In this document: piece after piece, positions 47,891 through 61,186 of the stretch
How positions within the stretch are numbered: position 1 is the stretch's first letter
Layout of the letters: each line of letters starts with the position of its first letter
Source of the DNA: Acanthamoeba lenticulata
Lineage: Eukaryota > Discosea > Longamoebia > Acanthamoebidae
Length of the DNA stretch: 64,000 bases
NCBI GenBank assembly: GCA_002179805.1
Contig: NAVB01000003.1
Span: 62,001-126,000, forward strand
Direction: 5' to 3'
The notes under the pieces: model-generated
Database searches by the model: none
What the model was told of the DNA's origin: nothing
Seen by the model: the letters and a program-made list of their open reading frames with translations, nothing else
Program-made: the position numbers and the translations under genes

Positions 47891-50800
47891 TCAAGACGGT
47901 GCGGGCTCTCGCTTGACCTCTGGCAGGGTGGAGATGAGCTCGCGCTCTTTGGCCGTGAGCTGCCGCGCCACGGCGGTGTTCTTGTCCATTTCTTTTTCCA
48001 AGAGTGACCTCTGCTTCTCCGCTTCCTCCGATTCGTCTCCGAGAGCCTGTACACACGCACGCACACATGCGTGTCAGCTTGTTCGCCTCGAGAAGGGACG
48101 GAGGGACGGAAGGACGAAGGAGGGACCTCGGGCGAGTCGAGGAGGCCCGTGACGAGCTGCTGAAGAGAGCAGTTGATCTGGTAGAGCCGCAGGAGCTGGT
48201 AGTGGAGGCGCACGACCCCCATGCAAAACTGCACCACGGAAAGGCGCGAGCGCGCCGGATCGGGCTCCTGATCAGGATCCCGCGGCAACTTGGCCCGCTT
48301 GGCGTCGACGTCCGCCTTCTGCTCGAGGTAGACCCGCTGCTGCTGGTTGAAGGCCTCCACCAGCTGCGCCCGCTTCTCGGCAAACGTCCGCGCAAAGTTG
48401 ACGTTGGCCTCCGCCAGCGACCGGTACTTGGAGCACACGATCGTGAACAGCACCGATCGCTTGGCCTCGAATATAGGCGCCTGTACCAGAGGCGTGTGTG
48501 TGTGTCCGCCCGGTTACCACCATGATGCCCCACCGGCTAGCCACCAATCACTTGGCGGCGGAGGGAAAACGAACTTGGAAGAGGGGCAGGTCGAGGGCAT
48601 CCGCGTTGAAGACGGGGGCCTGGAGCAGCCGCTTTTCAGCGGGTGAGGGCACCGCCTCGAGATCGGCCCGGTAGTGCTCCCGATAGTCCAGCGTCACCAG
48701 GTTCAGCAGTTGCCCTGCCCCCATTTTGCCACCGTGGACGGCGTGAGATGGATGGACGCGTCGTCAGCGGTCGCAACTAATGGGCGGGAAGAGCTCGAGC
48801 GCGCATGTACCGGCGATGGGGAAGATCTCAAACAGATCAGCTTCGGAGTTGAACTTGCGCTGCTCCGAGAGCTTCCGCCACCTGCGCGACACCGACCGGA
48901 TGTCCACCGGCATCTCCTGCGCAGGCCACCGCAACGATGACGATGACAATGAGGAGGAAGAAGAAGAGGAAGAGGAAGAAGAGGCGCAACACGGTGGAAA
49001 TGGGGAAGAAGGGAGGGAACGGTACCGCCTCGGGGGCGCCGCCGCTGCCGAGAGTGGTGATCTCGTCGGAGCCGTGAAGGGTGGAGCTCTCGGCCGACTC
49101 GTCGCCGCTGCCGGCCACGTCGCTGTTGCGCTCGCCCTTGCCACCCTTCTTGTTGCCGTTGAGCTCGCCCTTGCTGTTCTTTTCCTTCTCCGACCCGGAC
49201 AAGTTGTCTTTACGCCCAAATCCGATCCGCTCGTTAGTCTTGTGTGATTGAATGTTGGGAGGGGAGGGAAAGGTGGAATACCGTCGATCTCGGGAGGCGA
49301 GAGCGGGCCGCCCGGCCGAGGGGTCCGGCCGTGGGCAATCTTGTCTGCGGGACTCCCGATGCCTCCGAACACGTTGAACACGTCCTGGAACTGATTTGGT
49401 TCCCCCAAAAACAAATCAGTTCGATGCCAAGGCCCAGGTCAGGCGCGAGGTGCTCCTTCCCACCCATCACGATCCAACACCGGAAAAGGAGGAGAATGCT
49501 GGGGAGGGGGGAACCGACGTACCTCGGTGAGATCGATTTCGTCTTCTTCCGAATCCTCGTTGACCTCGAGCGGGCTCTGTGCTCCCGACTCCTCCTCGGC
49601 CTCCTCCTCCGGCGACAGCTTGAGCTGCAGATCCCGCCACCACCACCACCACCCGCGTCAGCTCCGTGCCCGCCTTCCCTTCTCGAGAAGGGGCCGCAAT
49701 ATGGTAGATGGCGGTGGGCGGTTGGATGTTGGTGGGCAGTGCCCACTGACGGGGAGAGAGGGGCAGGGCGGCACGTGCCATCCACTCGAAGAACTCGCGG
49801 GAGATGAGGGAGGCCTTCTCCTTTTGGTCGGCCGACTTGAGGACCAGCTTGAGGGTGTCGCGCACCTGCGCGTTGCCCTTGTGCACCTGGTCCGCAAACT
49901 GCCCAATTCAATCCCCCCCCCCCAATACCAAATACCACCACCATCACCGCACGTCAGCCCCCGGCCCGATGTTCGTCTCCACCGGCTTCCTTCATCTCCA
50001 CCTCTTCTTCCTCCTCCGAAGAGACAGAGAATGATTTGAGGGGGAGAATGAAAGGCCTCCATTGGGGGGGGCTGCTTTGGGGGAGGAGGGCGGTGCCTCG
50101 GAGCGGAGGGCGCGGTATTGGAGCGGGCGGAAATTGGCGGTGAAGATCTGGGAGAGGGAGAGCTCCGACCGGTGCACGATGCACTCCAACACGCGGAGAG
50201 CGTCCTTCCACAGCGACGAGTTGGCCGTCACGAACCGCGCCAGGCACGACAGCCACTTGGCCACCTTCGCCATTCACCCCCCAGAAGTCCACCATTTAAC
50301 CGACCACTCTCTTGTTTCATAGCGGAGCGCGACCACCGCTTCCTGGCGGCTCGAGAGAGAGAGGAAAGGGGTGGGGGTGGGGCAAAGGATACCTTCTGGT
50401 GGGGCATGGGGAACGTGAGGTCGACCTCGGCCGTGAGGAAGCGGAGGAGCACCAGCACGGCCTTGTGGTAGCCCGCTGCCGCCACCGCGCTTCCGCCTGC
50501 TCGCCCGCCAAGGGAAGAGACAATGATCAGGAGACCCGCTTCTTGTACGAAGGAGAGCCCCACACGGGCGGGAGAAGAAGGAAGAGGAGGCACGGACCCT
50601 TCCAATTCTCCTCGAGCTTGTCGAGTACGTCGAAGAGGAAGTTCAGAGCGCGGGCGGCGTGCATGGGGAAGAAGGCCTCGACAAAGGCCTTGGCCAGCTC
50701 CTCGAAGAAGGCCTCCATGGTCGGGTACTGCTTCTTGCGGTAGTGGGAGAAGATCTTGCCCAGCTTGTTTTGCGACGTGGCCATGCACGCCTCCGTCAGC

Positions 50801-53800
50801 GCCGCGGCCATCCCGTAGCACTCGTGCGCCCCGTTCTCCTCCCCCACGTGCAGTCCCATGTACACCACCAGCCCGAGCTGTTTGCCCCCGCATGTACATA
50901 CACACACACACAAACAAATAAACATATGTTCGGCCGGTTGGTCGCGAGCTCCACAACGTGGAGGAAGCGAGCAAGCAGGTATGTGGGGGGGGGAGGGAGC
51001 GCGCACGATGTTGGATTGTAGGCGGAGGGGCTCGGGCTCGAAGAGCTTGTCGCTTTGCATGGGCGTGAACTTGCTCAGCAGCTGTTAAATAATACCGCCC
51101 CCAAAGACGCAAACAAGAACGTGGGGGGTTAAGGAGGCGTACATAAAAGAGGGAAAGGGGAGTGAACGAACCTCGACAGAGGAGGCGAGGGTCTCGACGG
51201 AGAGGACGCCGCGAAGGACGAGCTTCTGCACGTCTTCAAAGGGCGGGTCCCAGCCCTTGGGACTGTAGGTGAGGAACACGTTCTGCGCGGCAATGTCGGA
51301 GAAGCCCTTGAAGCGGGTGATGATCTTGGTGAGGAGCTTGATGGCCTGGTGGAACTCCTGCTCAAAGTCCGAGTGGAGCAGCGCGATGGCCGCCCAGAAG
51401 ATCTGCGGATAGAGCCACAGCTTGGCCGTGTCCATCGTGTCCACAATGCCCTGCAGCGTGAGCAGGATCTCCAGCGACACCGACAGGTTCTCCGACGTCC
51501 GGTCGCTGATGCGAACCAACATCGACTCAAGCATGTCGATTGGCGTGATCTTGACCTCCTTGGCGTAGGGCAGCAGCGCTCTGTGGCCACGTCACGCCAC
51601 GTCAGCAACACGCCACCGCGTGGATTTGGAGAAGAGAGAGAGGACACGCACCGGTACATCTGGTAGGAGCGGTTGACGAGGTGGTAGGAGGGGCACGAAA
51701 TGGCCCACGTGAGGGCCTCCGTGGCCCATTCCTCGGCCAGGGAGACCTTGGACCGGGCAAAGACCTTCACTACGCGTTCGGCCAGCCGGATGAGCTCCCG
51801 GGAGGAGGCCAGCTCCACCTTGCGCAGGGAGATGTCCTCGTTAAGCCACAGCTGCTTGCCCTCGCGCATTTTCAGGTACTCCTCGAGATCGGCCGCCTCG
51901 CGATACTCCTCCAGCTCCTCCGGCATCTCCTCTGTACAGGCAACATGGTGGGCGCCACGCCAAGCAATGCCGCGTCAGCAAGCTCACATCAAAGGAGAGA
52001 GAGACCGAGGGCAGAGCGAACCGCGGGACTCGATATCCTGGACGACGACCGAGTGGATGAGGTTGAGGAGGAGCACGCGGCAATGCTCGAAGACAGCGGT
52101 CTGCGGGTAGTCAAAGCCCAGGAAGACCTGGTGCATGATGACCGGCAGGTGCGGCAGGAACTCGTGCGAGACCTCAAAGGCCAGCTCGGCGAGGAAGATG
52201 AGGGCCAGGTGGCCGCGGGCCGGCGTGGAGTAGGCCACGATGTCCGGCATGACCGAGGAGAAGGCCGACGGCAGGTAGGTCGAGCGCACCGACGACGGCG
52301 GAGACTCGGGCGACTTCTTCACGACGCTGCCACCCGACTTGTTGGTGGCCGGCTTAAACGACGAGAGGCGCGTCACCAGCGTGTTGACGGTCACCTCCGG
52401 CTTCTCACGCCCGAACCAGATGATCACCTTTTTGGCCAGCGTCACAAAGGCCGGGTTCCGCTTTTTGGCGCCCAAGTCCAGCAGGAAGTTGATCACGTTC
52501 GCGATGTTCTCCTCCTGTCCCCCAGCGAAGTTGTTGATCGTCAGGTCCCCACCATGTAGGCCCTCATCATGGCAAAAAAAAGTAAAACAAATAAATAAAG
52601 GAACGTAAAGCACAGTAAAATACCTGGTCGGCGAGGGTGATCCAGAGCTGCTGGACGTGAAGCGGGTGGTCGTCGGCGTAGAGTAGTGTGATCAACAGCA
52701 GGTTCTGCGCCGTCAAGCCCACCATCAAATCGCGTGAGTGGTGTCGACAAGAACAGTAAAAGGAGGAAAGCACACACGGACCTCAACAATGAGCTCGAGG
52801 TTGGGGCTGCAGTTGGGGTCGTGGAGGTGGCGGTTGAGGCACTGGAGCCACGGGATGAGGAGGCCCAGGAGCTGCTTCTGGCCCTGGGCCTCGCACATCT
52901 CGAGGCGGCGCACCATCTCGACGGTGATATCGCCCACGATGCCCGGGTTCTGGTTGGCCAGGAGCTGGGAGAGCTCGTACTGGCTGCGGCGGTAGGTGAC
53001 GTCGAGGAGCGAGTTGATGGGCAGCGGCGAGTAGCGGAGATTTTCGGGCACGACGAGCTGGAGGAGCTGGATGGCGTTGCGGCGGAGCACGATGGCGGCG
53101 TCGCCCGCCTTGAAGAGGATGAGGAGGAGGAGCACGGGGAGCGGGTGGGCAACGTCCTGCGACTTGAAGAGCTCGACCAGGGCCAGGAAGTAGCCGCGGG
53201 CCACGCTGGGGTTGGTTGAGTAGCACTGGTTGATGGCTGTCTCGAGCAGCTGCGGGTACTGGTTGCAGTTCTGGAGGAAGCCTTCGAGGGCCATGCGTCC
53301 GAGGCTGTGCAGCTTCTTGCGCTCCTTCTGCTCCAGCAGCGAGTTGACCCACGCGAACACGGACCCGTTCGGGTGCACCGCCTCCTCGTCGAACACGCGC
53401 CCGAGCAGGAGCGCACCCGCCGCCGAGCAGGCCTGGTGCTGGAGCATGAGGGTCTGGTCCCGCACAAACTTCTCGTAGGCGTTCTTCTTGTCGGCCCCGC
53501 GCGTCTGGCCCAGCGTGCTCGTCAGCTGGCGCTTAGTCTGCTCGTCCTGAAGCATGGCCTCCCCGCGACACCAGTTGAGCAGGAAGTAGAACAGCTGCTT
53601 CCGCTGCGAGATCTCGAACAGCTCCGCATTGCTCTGCAGGCTCAGCTCCCGCGCCACGTTCCCAATGATCCCGCAGATGTTGTACCGCAGCGCCTGTCCC
53701 ACACCGCGTGTTTAATAAGGATTGGTGAGCTCGCGTGACATAGAGTAGACACTCCTCGCGCTCAGCTTGACCCGAAAGGAGGGGCCCGGTGGGGGCACGC

Positions 53801-56800
53801 ACCTGGTGGTTGTCAAGGATGGACTCGGCCGCCGGCTGGGAGAGATACTTGGTGGTCTCCTGGATGTAGGCCAGGTAGACCTGCCGCAGGTTCTCGCTCT
53901 CCACCAGCGTGCCCTGTCGCCACGTCTCCGAGATGTAGTAGTAGATGTCTGTTGATGTAACGTGCAATGCGGTGAGGGTCCCATGCGCAATGAAAAGTCT
54001 CCAACCCGAAAGACACACGCAGAGAGATAAGCAGATCCACGTACAGCTGACGTGATTGCGGAGCTGGTCGACGCCCTTGCGGCGACGGCGCATGTATTCT
54101 TGCTCATAGGGGCGAAGCGTCTCGAAGAGCACGTCGTAGGCCGAATAGTTGCATCGCTCGAGCGCCTGGTTCGATCCCACCGCGCATGCATTTGAGATGA
54201 GCTTATCCTTCAAGCCCACCCAAAAGGTAAAACTTGAGAAAGACAACGCACCATGACGGCCGCGTTCCAATGCAGATCGGATTTGAGGAGCGGCAAGATG
54301 AAGTTGAAGAGATCAGCCACTGACGCCGGCCAGCAGTCAATGCGGTGCCGGCCGGGCCCCACCGACTTGACCACGTAATCGGACACCGTGGCGCAGGCCA
54401 CCACGCTGTAGTTCTGCCACGCGTACGCGTGCTCCACCTCCTGCAGTCCGCGAGTGCGGCATGGACCAGGACCAAAAACGATCAGCGCTCACCAATCCCC
54501 GTCGTATGGAGGACCACCGGAGACTCCGGACGGGGCTAGGCTCACGCACCTCGGGCGAGACGGGAGACTTGTCCTCGGGCTTGACATGCTTCATGCGTGA
54601 ACAGACGATGTGCCACGCGGTGTTGATGGCCTCCGGGCACAGGTTGAGCGTGAGAGGCATGAGGGCGCCCAGGCAGTACGTCCAGAAGATTTGATCCTGC
54701 ACAGCGAGAACAGGGGGTGAAGTCGCCTCGTGTGTCAGCATGCTGATACCAACACACGGGAAAGGAGGAGGAGGAGGGAAGGCCAATAAGTGGAGGACGC
54801 GCACCTCGTTGCTCTGAGAGGACCAGAGGCGCTCGAGCGACTTGATGTTGGGGAGGCCCATCTGGAACAGCCGGCGGAAGCGGTAGTCTTGGTTGAGCCG
54901 ATTCACCACATCGGGTCCCGTCTCGTCGATGATGTCCATCACGCGCGTGGGCGTCAGCTCCTCCTGCAATATCCCGGAGGAAAGAGATGTGAGACCGTCC
55001 GTCTGCTGCGCAAGCCCGAGCGATGAGCCTCTTGTGTGGTGGGACCGCACCTCGTCGTCGCCGTCTTCCCGGGAGGCGGCCTCGGAGAGGGCGTTGGCGA
55101 TGGAGCGCACGGACTGGAGGATCTCGATGGCAAGGGCACGGATGTTGGGGTAGGGCAGGCACAGGAACACCAGCGCCACGGCCTCCACCCGGTGCGGATG
55201 GAAGTGGCGCAACATCTCCACTTGCATCTCCGGCACGGGGTCGAAGCTCTGCCGCACACGCCAGCGGTCAGCTTTGCGCAGGGACCATCGTGGATGGGCG
55301 CGCGGGGGCGGAGCGAGAGGCGGGAGGAGAGCACCTGGGTGGGGGTGGAGGGGAGCGGAGTGCTGGCGCCCGTGACCGGATCGTCGGGCAGGTAGCGAAC
55401 ATCGAACACGTCCGCGTCGTCCGGGTACACGAGGCTGTCGCTCGTCCCACGCGGCCACTGGTGCAGCAGATTCGACAGCTGTTGACATGCAACGCGCGCG
55501 GGAGAAGGGTGGTGATGGTGTGATGGTGTCATCAGCAGACTGACCAACACGAAAGGGGGAGTGGAGAAGAGAAACAAGCCAACAAGCCAACCTTGTGGAG
55601 AGCGTGGTACAGGAGCTTGTCGTTGGTGTCCGGGATGCTGAGGACCATGTCGGCAACACCATGCACCACGGCCGGACGCAACAGCGGACACGCCTTCATC
55701 ATGCGCGACAACGCGGCCAGCGCTTGCTCCCGCACGTCTGGGAGAGGTACGCGTTTATATCAGCAAAAAATAAAAGGCTTGTTTGGAAAAGGCATGAAGC
55801 TGCAGCCACCGACCGAGCGCTTGTGCTGGACGTACATCTGTCAAGGTGAATGAGGTGCCGGCCGAGCATGTTCATCAGTTTGTCGGTCGACGTGGCGGTC
55901 GGATAGCAGAAGGGAATGCAGCTCAGCACGGTCCTCAACAAATGTAACGCGGCTTTTTCCTTCTGCAGCGTCTCTGTAGAGAATAGAATACAAGGAAGAG
56001 GAGGAGAGAGAAGAAGAAGAAGAAAATAATTACATTGAAAGACAAGGGATGACGATGTCGCGAGGACGTGAGAAAGGCGGCACAACACTGTTTATATTTT
56101 TAAGGAGAACGAGGAACGTGCCTTGCGCTTGTTTGGACGAGTGAAGAAGGGTGAGCTGCCCGCATATTTTGTCGAGCGTGGATAGAATGCTCGAGAAGCA
56201 AAAGTTGATAGTCGGCCTGCATCGTTGTTAGTGGGTCAGGAGGTGTGAGGCCGGCGACTCGGGTAGCCTCAAGGCAAGGGCGGGCGACGTACATGTATTC
56301 CTTGATGGCGGCTGGGGGACGCTGAGGGATGGCGTTCTGCGAAGCGTTGAAGGGGTCGCGGAAGCCGCCGCCATTCTCCAGGTTACACACAATGCTGAGC
56401 AGGCCGTGGATGCCTATCCCCACCCGTCTGTACATCACGCCACGCGCGAAGAAATAGAGGGGCACGTCAGTCGACCTGGCCCATAAGGAGAAAGAAGAAT
56501 AAGGTGAAGGATACTCGGGGCAGAAGGGCTCGGAGCGAAGCAGATCAAAGATGATCTTGTTCATGGCATAGTCCAGCTTATTGTGCGCAATGATGGAGAT
56601 GATGTCGATGTAGATCGTATCCGTGGCCTCGCTCTGGCCCTGTGGCGTGAAGAGGCTCGTGATGAGACAGGCAAAACGGGAGAGGCGGGAGGGCTTCCGC
56701 AACGCCAACGGGTTGTGTGAAAGGAGGCACGACGGACGGTACCTTCCACGTGCCGCTGGGGAAGATGTGAGAGGTGATGGTGGCGAGCCGCTTGGTCTGT

Positions 56801-59059
56801 TGCTCGGCCGGTTCCGTGTGCTTGGTGAGGTAGGTGAGGAGGATGAGGTAGAGCGACTCGAGCGCGACGGGTTTGTTGGCCTTGTCCTGAAGGAGGAGCG
56901 TGAGCACAACATGAAGAGTATGTTTTTACATTTATATATGTATATTTTTATATATAAATTATTGAAATGGAAATGTAGGTAAGATTATGTGTGTTATTCA
57001 TATTTCTATTCATATTTCTATTCCACCGCAAGTCCTCGCAATTAGGCGTATGTCAACAGAGAAATAGGTCTGGAGAATACGCATAAGCGGAGGTGGTGGT
57101 GGTGGTGGGAGGGTGTGGTACGAGCAGCAGAGAAGGTAATGAGGGCACCTTGAGCAGCTTCGTCAAGGTTTCCACGAAGGGCCAAAACTGCGAAAGGAAG
57201 ACCGTGTTGTCACACAAGCACAGCAGGTTTGCCAGCAACGGATACCACGTCTGTCACCGGCATCATCACGAATGGCCAGGCTCAGTCGTGAAGGGGAAAA
57301 AGATGAAGAAAGGTCACGGAGGAGGAAGGGCAAACCTGTATGCTGCGCGACTTCTTGAGCTTTTTCGAATAGAGGAGGAAAATGGACGAGATGAGGGTGT
57401 GCCACGCGCTGTAGTCGAGACCCGTGGTGTAGGGCTGCTGCTTCACAAGCGGCGTGAATATGGATACAATCGTTCTCGACAATTGAGTCTGAATTGCCAC
57501 ACCCGTGCCACACCGGAGGCACCGATGTCAGTGACTTGCAACGTAGCAGTTTGCCCAAGCACCCTGGCGCTCACAGAGTCAAGCGTACCTTAAGATTTCG
57601 CGACTTGTGCTTGAACAGGTCAAAGTAGCGTGACACAAAGTTGTGCGCCTGATCCAGGCCCGGCTTGGTGTCAAGCTTTAAACCGGGTGGACGCGCCATA
57701 GAATGTGTCAATAAAGCACTAAACAAAAATGCAAAACACAAGAATCCTTTCATATATAAAAGAATAAATAAATAAATAAATAAAGGCACGTACTCGGAGC
57801 TGAACGTAGCGGACGCCTTCGAGCAGGGTCGTGCTCTTGGTCAGCTGTGGGCCCTTGGCCGAAGGCGATATGATCTCTCGGAAGAGCATGGCCGTCATTT
57901 GACCCAGTCTGGTAGCACGACGCGTGTCATGCACCAAACAGTTGGAGAAGGGAGAAAGAAGGCCGCGGTTGAGAGCGCAGGCTGCAGGCAGGCACGAACC
58001 TGTGTCGAGAGAGAAGGCCAAGGATCTGGGCGTAGAGTTCCGGGATCTCCCTGCGGTTGGCAGAGAGAGCCTTGACGAGGCCTGAATCGACGCCTTTGCT
58101 GGGCTTCTCGGTGCCGGGGCGGAAGTGATCAAAGCACATGGTCTCCAGCTGGGCGGCAAGATCTTCATCAAGGCCAGACCCGCTTTCCAGCCATCGAAGC
58201 GTGTCCTTGGCCGAAGAGTGCTTGAGCACCGCCAGCAACGTGGTGCCAAAGATGTAGTCGACGGCCAGCTTCAGCCGCTCATCGAGCACCTGGATCGTGT
58301 CCTTGGCTGACACCTTAGCCAGGCCACTGCACGACGCACACGAACGCGCCACCTTGTAAACAGAGGGCCCGTTGAACAAAAGAAATGGAGAATGAGAGAG
58401 AATACGCTGGCGGTTTGAAGGTCTGGCTGGCAAGGAACTGCTGATTGGACTTCCAGTTGATGAGCGCGCGGATGAGGAAGGGCACACAATTTTCGGACAA
58501 CTGGCTCAGCGCTTCTACGAGCTGACTGAAGATAGGGTCTTCGGCAGCATCAAACACATCGCTGAGTAGCGAGATGGTGTCCTGCAGGATGGAGGCGGCA
58601 AAAAGGAAGGTCATGAACATGGGATGGTGATGAGTTATTGGCGGTGCGCACACGACGTTGTGCAAAATTATATTAAAATAATATAAAATAATATAAAATA
58701 AGCTGCGGGCGTACGATGCGTTCGGTCATGATGTCCTCGATCTTTTTCTTGGCCAGCTCCCTGAACTCGCCAAGCAAAGTTTTGAAGATGAAATCTGAGG
58801 GAGTGTCTTTGTCCTTGACAATAATGCTGCCCCTGGGGGACGAAGACCGCTTAATCTTCTCAGCATGGGAAGCTTCTGTCTTCAGGGTCATCGTAGCGCC
58901 CCATTGAGGACGCGCGTCTTCGTCCACTGATGTTCGATTGATGGGCGTGGTGGATACATTGCCGCTCCCTGCGCCTTGAGCCGGGGCAGGGAGGCCCTTC
59001 TTGTCTCCTTTGCGGGCCAAGCCACCCATTCCGGTCGAGCTCCTCTTCCGTCCATCCAT
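47891..59059 (-). CDS. FRY: Furry / Mor2 / Tao3-type cell-morphogenesis scaffold
   Basis: A gene of about 11 kb with more than thirty exons. The start MDGRKRSSTGMGGLARKGDK (59059) precedes the MOR2-PAG1 N-terminal domain: DFIFKTLLGEFRELAKKKIE, then IFSQLVEALSQLSENCVPFL and IRALINWK, a close Furry match. HEAT-like helices continue through the centre, for example IGNVARELSLQSNAELFEIS, PNIRALAIEILQSVRSIANA and KFVRDQTLMLQHQACSAAGA. The C-terminal part has IFWAAIALLHSDFEQEFHQA, SLWKDALRVLECIVH and a final helical exon ending LPEVKREPAPS. Furry proteins scaffold NDR/LATS kinases and Mob for cortical polarity and mitosis. The predicted protein is roughly 2,400-2,700 residues; many internal exon edges are approximate. 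Confidence 0.85.
56930..57050 (-). repeat. AT-rich intron with tandem 12-mer in the Furry gene
   Basis: A strongly AT-rich island in GC-rich surroundings, with ATATAT-type runs and two adjacent copies of CATATTTCTATT near 56999-57022. It lies within a Furry intron. Confidence 0.6.
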
Positions 59060-59229
59060 TTTGAGGAAGAGAATTCAGGAAGGGGAGCAAATGTTCGCTT
59101 GCTGCCCTATCACTACGCGCGTAAAGAAGATGGCCAACGTGTGATGTTGTGTTGCGCAAAATTGCTCCAACGGAAAAAGTGTCAGAGAAAAAGGTTGCGT
59201 TTTCTTCTTTGCCTTTTGGTGTATGTGTG

Positions 59230-61049
59230 TCAGGACCGACTGATGGGCGGGTAGGACACTCGCCTGCCCTTGGTGGCGCTCCCGCTTGCGGTCGCCAGAG
59301 ATGGCGATGCGGCAGCATTGGACGCCGGAAGTGGAATGTCGGCCACCGAGCTGAGTGGGATGAGCGTCTTCGTGATACGCCGCAGCTGGTAGTCCTTCTG
59401 CACGGCCCACTCTTCCAGTCGCTTGCCCTTGAGCGCGTTCTGTGCTTGGGAGAGCACGCGCCCGTCCTTTTCGGGCGTGATGCATAAATATCGGCTGTAC
59501 AGGCTCTGTTTCCCGCCACACACGCGCGCACACACGGGTTTGTTGAGTCCGGGCCTGGCGTGGAGCGGTTGACGGGGGAGCTTCCTGCAGTACCTTGAGG
59601 CCAAAAACACCCTTCCGGATAGGGACCAGCTCCCACTATGGCGGTGAAAGAAGAAGAAAAAGAAGCAGAATAACAGGACACACATCAGTGATAGCGTCAG
59701 ACTCAAGCGCAGTGTGAAGCAGTGGAGCACCTGTTCTGCTTCTCGCGGCACCCCCTGATTGGCAACGACCATGCCATCGTTGAGCCCCGATAGGTAGTAC
59801 CTGTGTAGGAGGGTGAATCTGCCGGTGAGCAGCTGAAGGAAGACGCAGCCGCACACAAAGGAAGAGAAAGACAAAGCGGTTCTTTCTCTTTGTTGTGGAA
59901 TGTACCCGTGGTAGCTGAGCAGAGTCCACCTGCTGCTGGGGAGGCGCTCTGCTATCCACGTTTCCCACGGCCCTGCGCGCTCGCGGTTGGCCACCACCTG
60001 CGCAACGCGGGCGCCCACGCAGGACCAAAGGCACATGGCCACACGGAGGGAGGCGCGTGAGGTCCTCGGCACGCCGTGAGGAAGGAGGACGGAGCAAACG
60101 AACCGATCGATTGAGCTCCGCCGACAGGTATCGCTGGTGGCTGGCAAGCAGCTTGACGCGTTTGCGCACGGTGGTGAAGCCCCAAAAAAATCGCGCATCC
60201 ACCGGCAATGGTTCATCGTGCAGCACCAGCTCGCCCGTGTCCCCCTCCACGCACAACCACGGACCGTCTCCTCGCTGACTCTTTAACGCCCACACGCCGC
60301 GCCGAATCTGTGCATGTGGGTGCCTGTTGAGTTAGCACGCCAACACCGAGGCGCGATGGCCCAGAGCAGGCCGAGATCCGCGCATGTGCGCGTGCATAAA
60401 GCGCGTGCGGTACCTGATAGATGACCCAGAGGCAGTCGACGTTTGGCTCGTCGAAGCCAGCATTCACCACCAGCGGCTGGCGAGGGGAGCGGCTGGGAGA
60501 GGGGGAGGCGGCGGGAAGCGGAACGCCGCTGGGTGAGGAGGGAAAGGAAGGGGCTGAGGGCAGAGAGAATATCGGGGGCAAGTGCTCTACGCCGAGGTAG
60601 CGCCCGAGGTGACTCTTGAAGCCAAAGTAGTACATGACGTCCACTTCCTCTCGTCCATCGCCGAAAATGGGAAGAAAATCGCTGCTTCCACCCATCGGCC
60701 CACGATCACCGGAGGAGGCTGACGAGGTTGAGGTGGAGGAAACGTAGTCGCGGGGTGAGGTGTGCGCTTCCTTCTCGAAAATCTCGCGCGAGGCCTTCAT
60801 TTCCATTTCCACGCGCTCGTTGACCTTGAAGATCTCCAAGGTCCAAGCATCTTTGTTGAAAAGCGAAGTGCGAGGACGATTTGCAAATGCGCTGCCATCA
60901 CGCTCAGCCCCTAAGTAGGTTCCCTTGTGTTGTGAGCGAACAAATATGTCTTTGATGGCTAAGCCATTCCTCACCACGTGCAGGCCACCCACCAAGGATG
61001 GGAACTGGTGCCCTCGCCCCCTTCCCTCTTCTTCCGTGGCCCACTCCAT
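59230..61049 (-). CDS. Fascin-like beta-trefoil protein
   Basis: About six exons. The first, 61049-60414 (212 codons, phase 0), starts MEWATEEEGRGRGHQF. Short beta-trefoil-type repeats recur: QHKGTYLGAERDGSAF, SHLGRYLGVEHLPP, GPWLCVEGDTGELVL, HDEPLPVDARFFWGF, SRWTLLSYHG...YYLSGLNDGMVV and SRYLCITPEKDGRVL. The K/H-GRYLG(V/A)E pattern and bulky W/F closure resemble fascin and related actin-bundling or DUF569-like folds, but the family match is loose. An actin-crosslinking role would suit an amoeba and is only inferred. The tail is Ser/Ala-rich, ending VSYPPISRS. It shares a 137-bp promoter with CARS1. Confidence 0.5.
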
Positions 61050-61186
61050 CTCTTTGCGCCAAATTTGTTTCGAGACCAGTTTCGAAACAAATTTGGAGAT
61101 CGTTTTCGCCCTTCGCGTTCTTGCACAATTCGTGAAACGAGAAGGCAAAGGCTTGCTGCTGCACCGCTCATCTCGAAGACCGCACC
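61050..61186. promoter_or_regulatory. 137-bp bidirectional promoter, fascin-like gene / CARS1
   Basis: The region between two opposing start codons. It contains the perfect inverted repeat described in the next entry. Confidence 0.6.
61059..61096. repeat. Perfect 15-bp inverted repeat in the CARS1/fascin-like promoter
   Basis: Left arm CCAAATTTGTTTCGA (61059-61073), spacer of 8 nt (61074-61081), right arm TCGAAACAAATTTGG (61082-61096). It is AT-richer than its flanks and starts 10 nt upstream of the minus-strand ATG. It could be a dimeric factor site or a transcript hairpin. Confidence 0.85.

Noticed and set aside
50383..50392. GTATCCTTTG at a Furry donor (minus strand), resembling a U12 GT-AG 5' splice site
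   Set aside because: No CCTTAAC-type branch site lies within 8-20 nt of the frame-compatible acceptor, so it is treated as an ordinary intron.
56504..56514. GTATCCTTCAC at another Furry donor (minus strand)
   Set aside because: The intron contains a CTGAC branch-like motif and an ordinary CAG acceptor; no U12 branch site is present.
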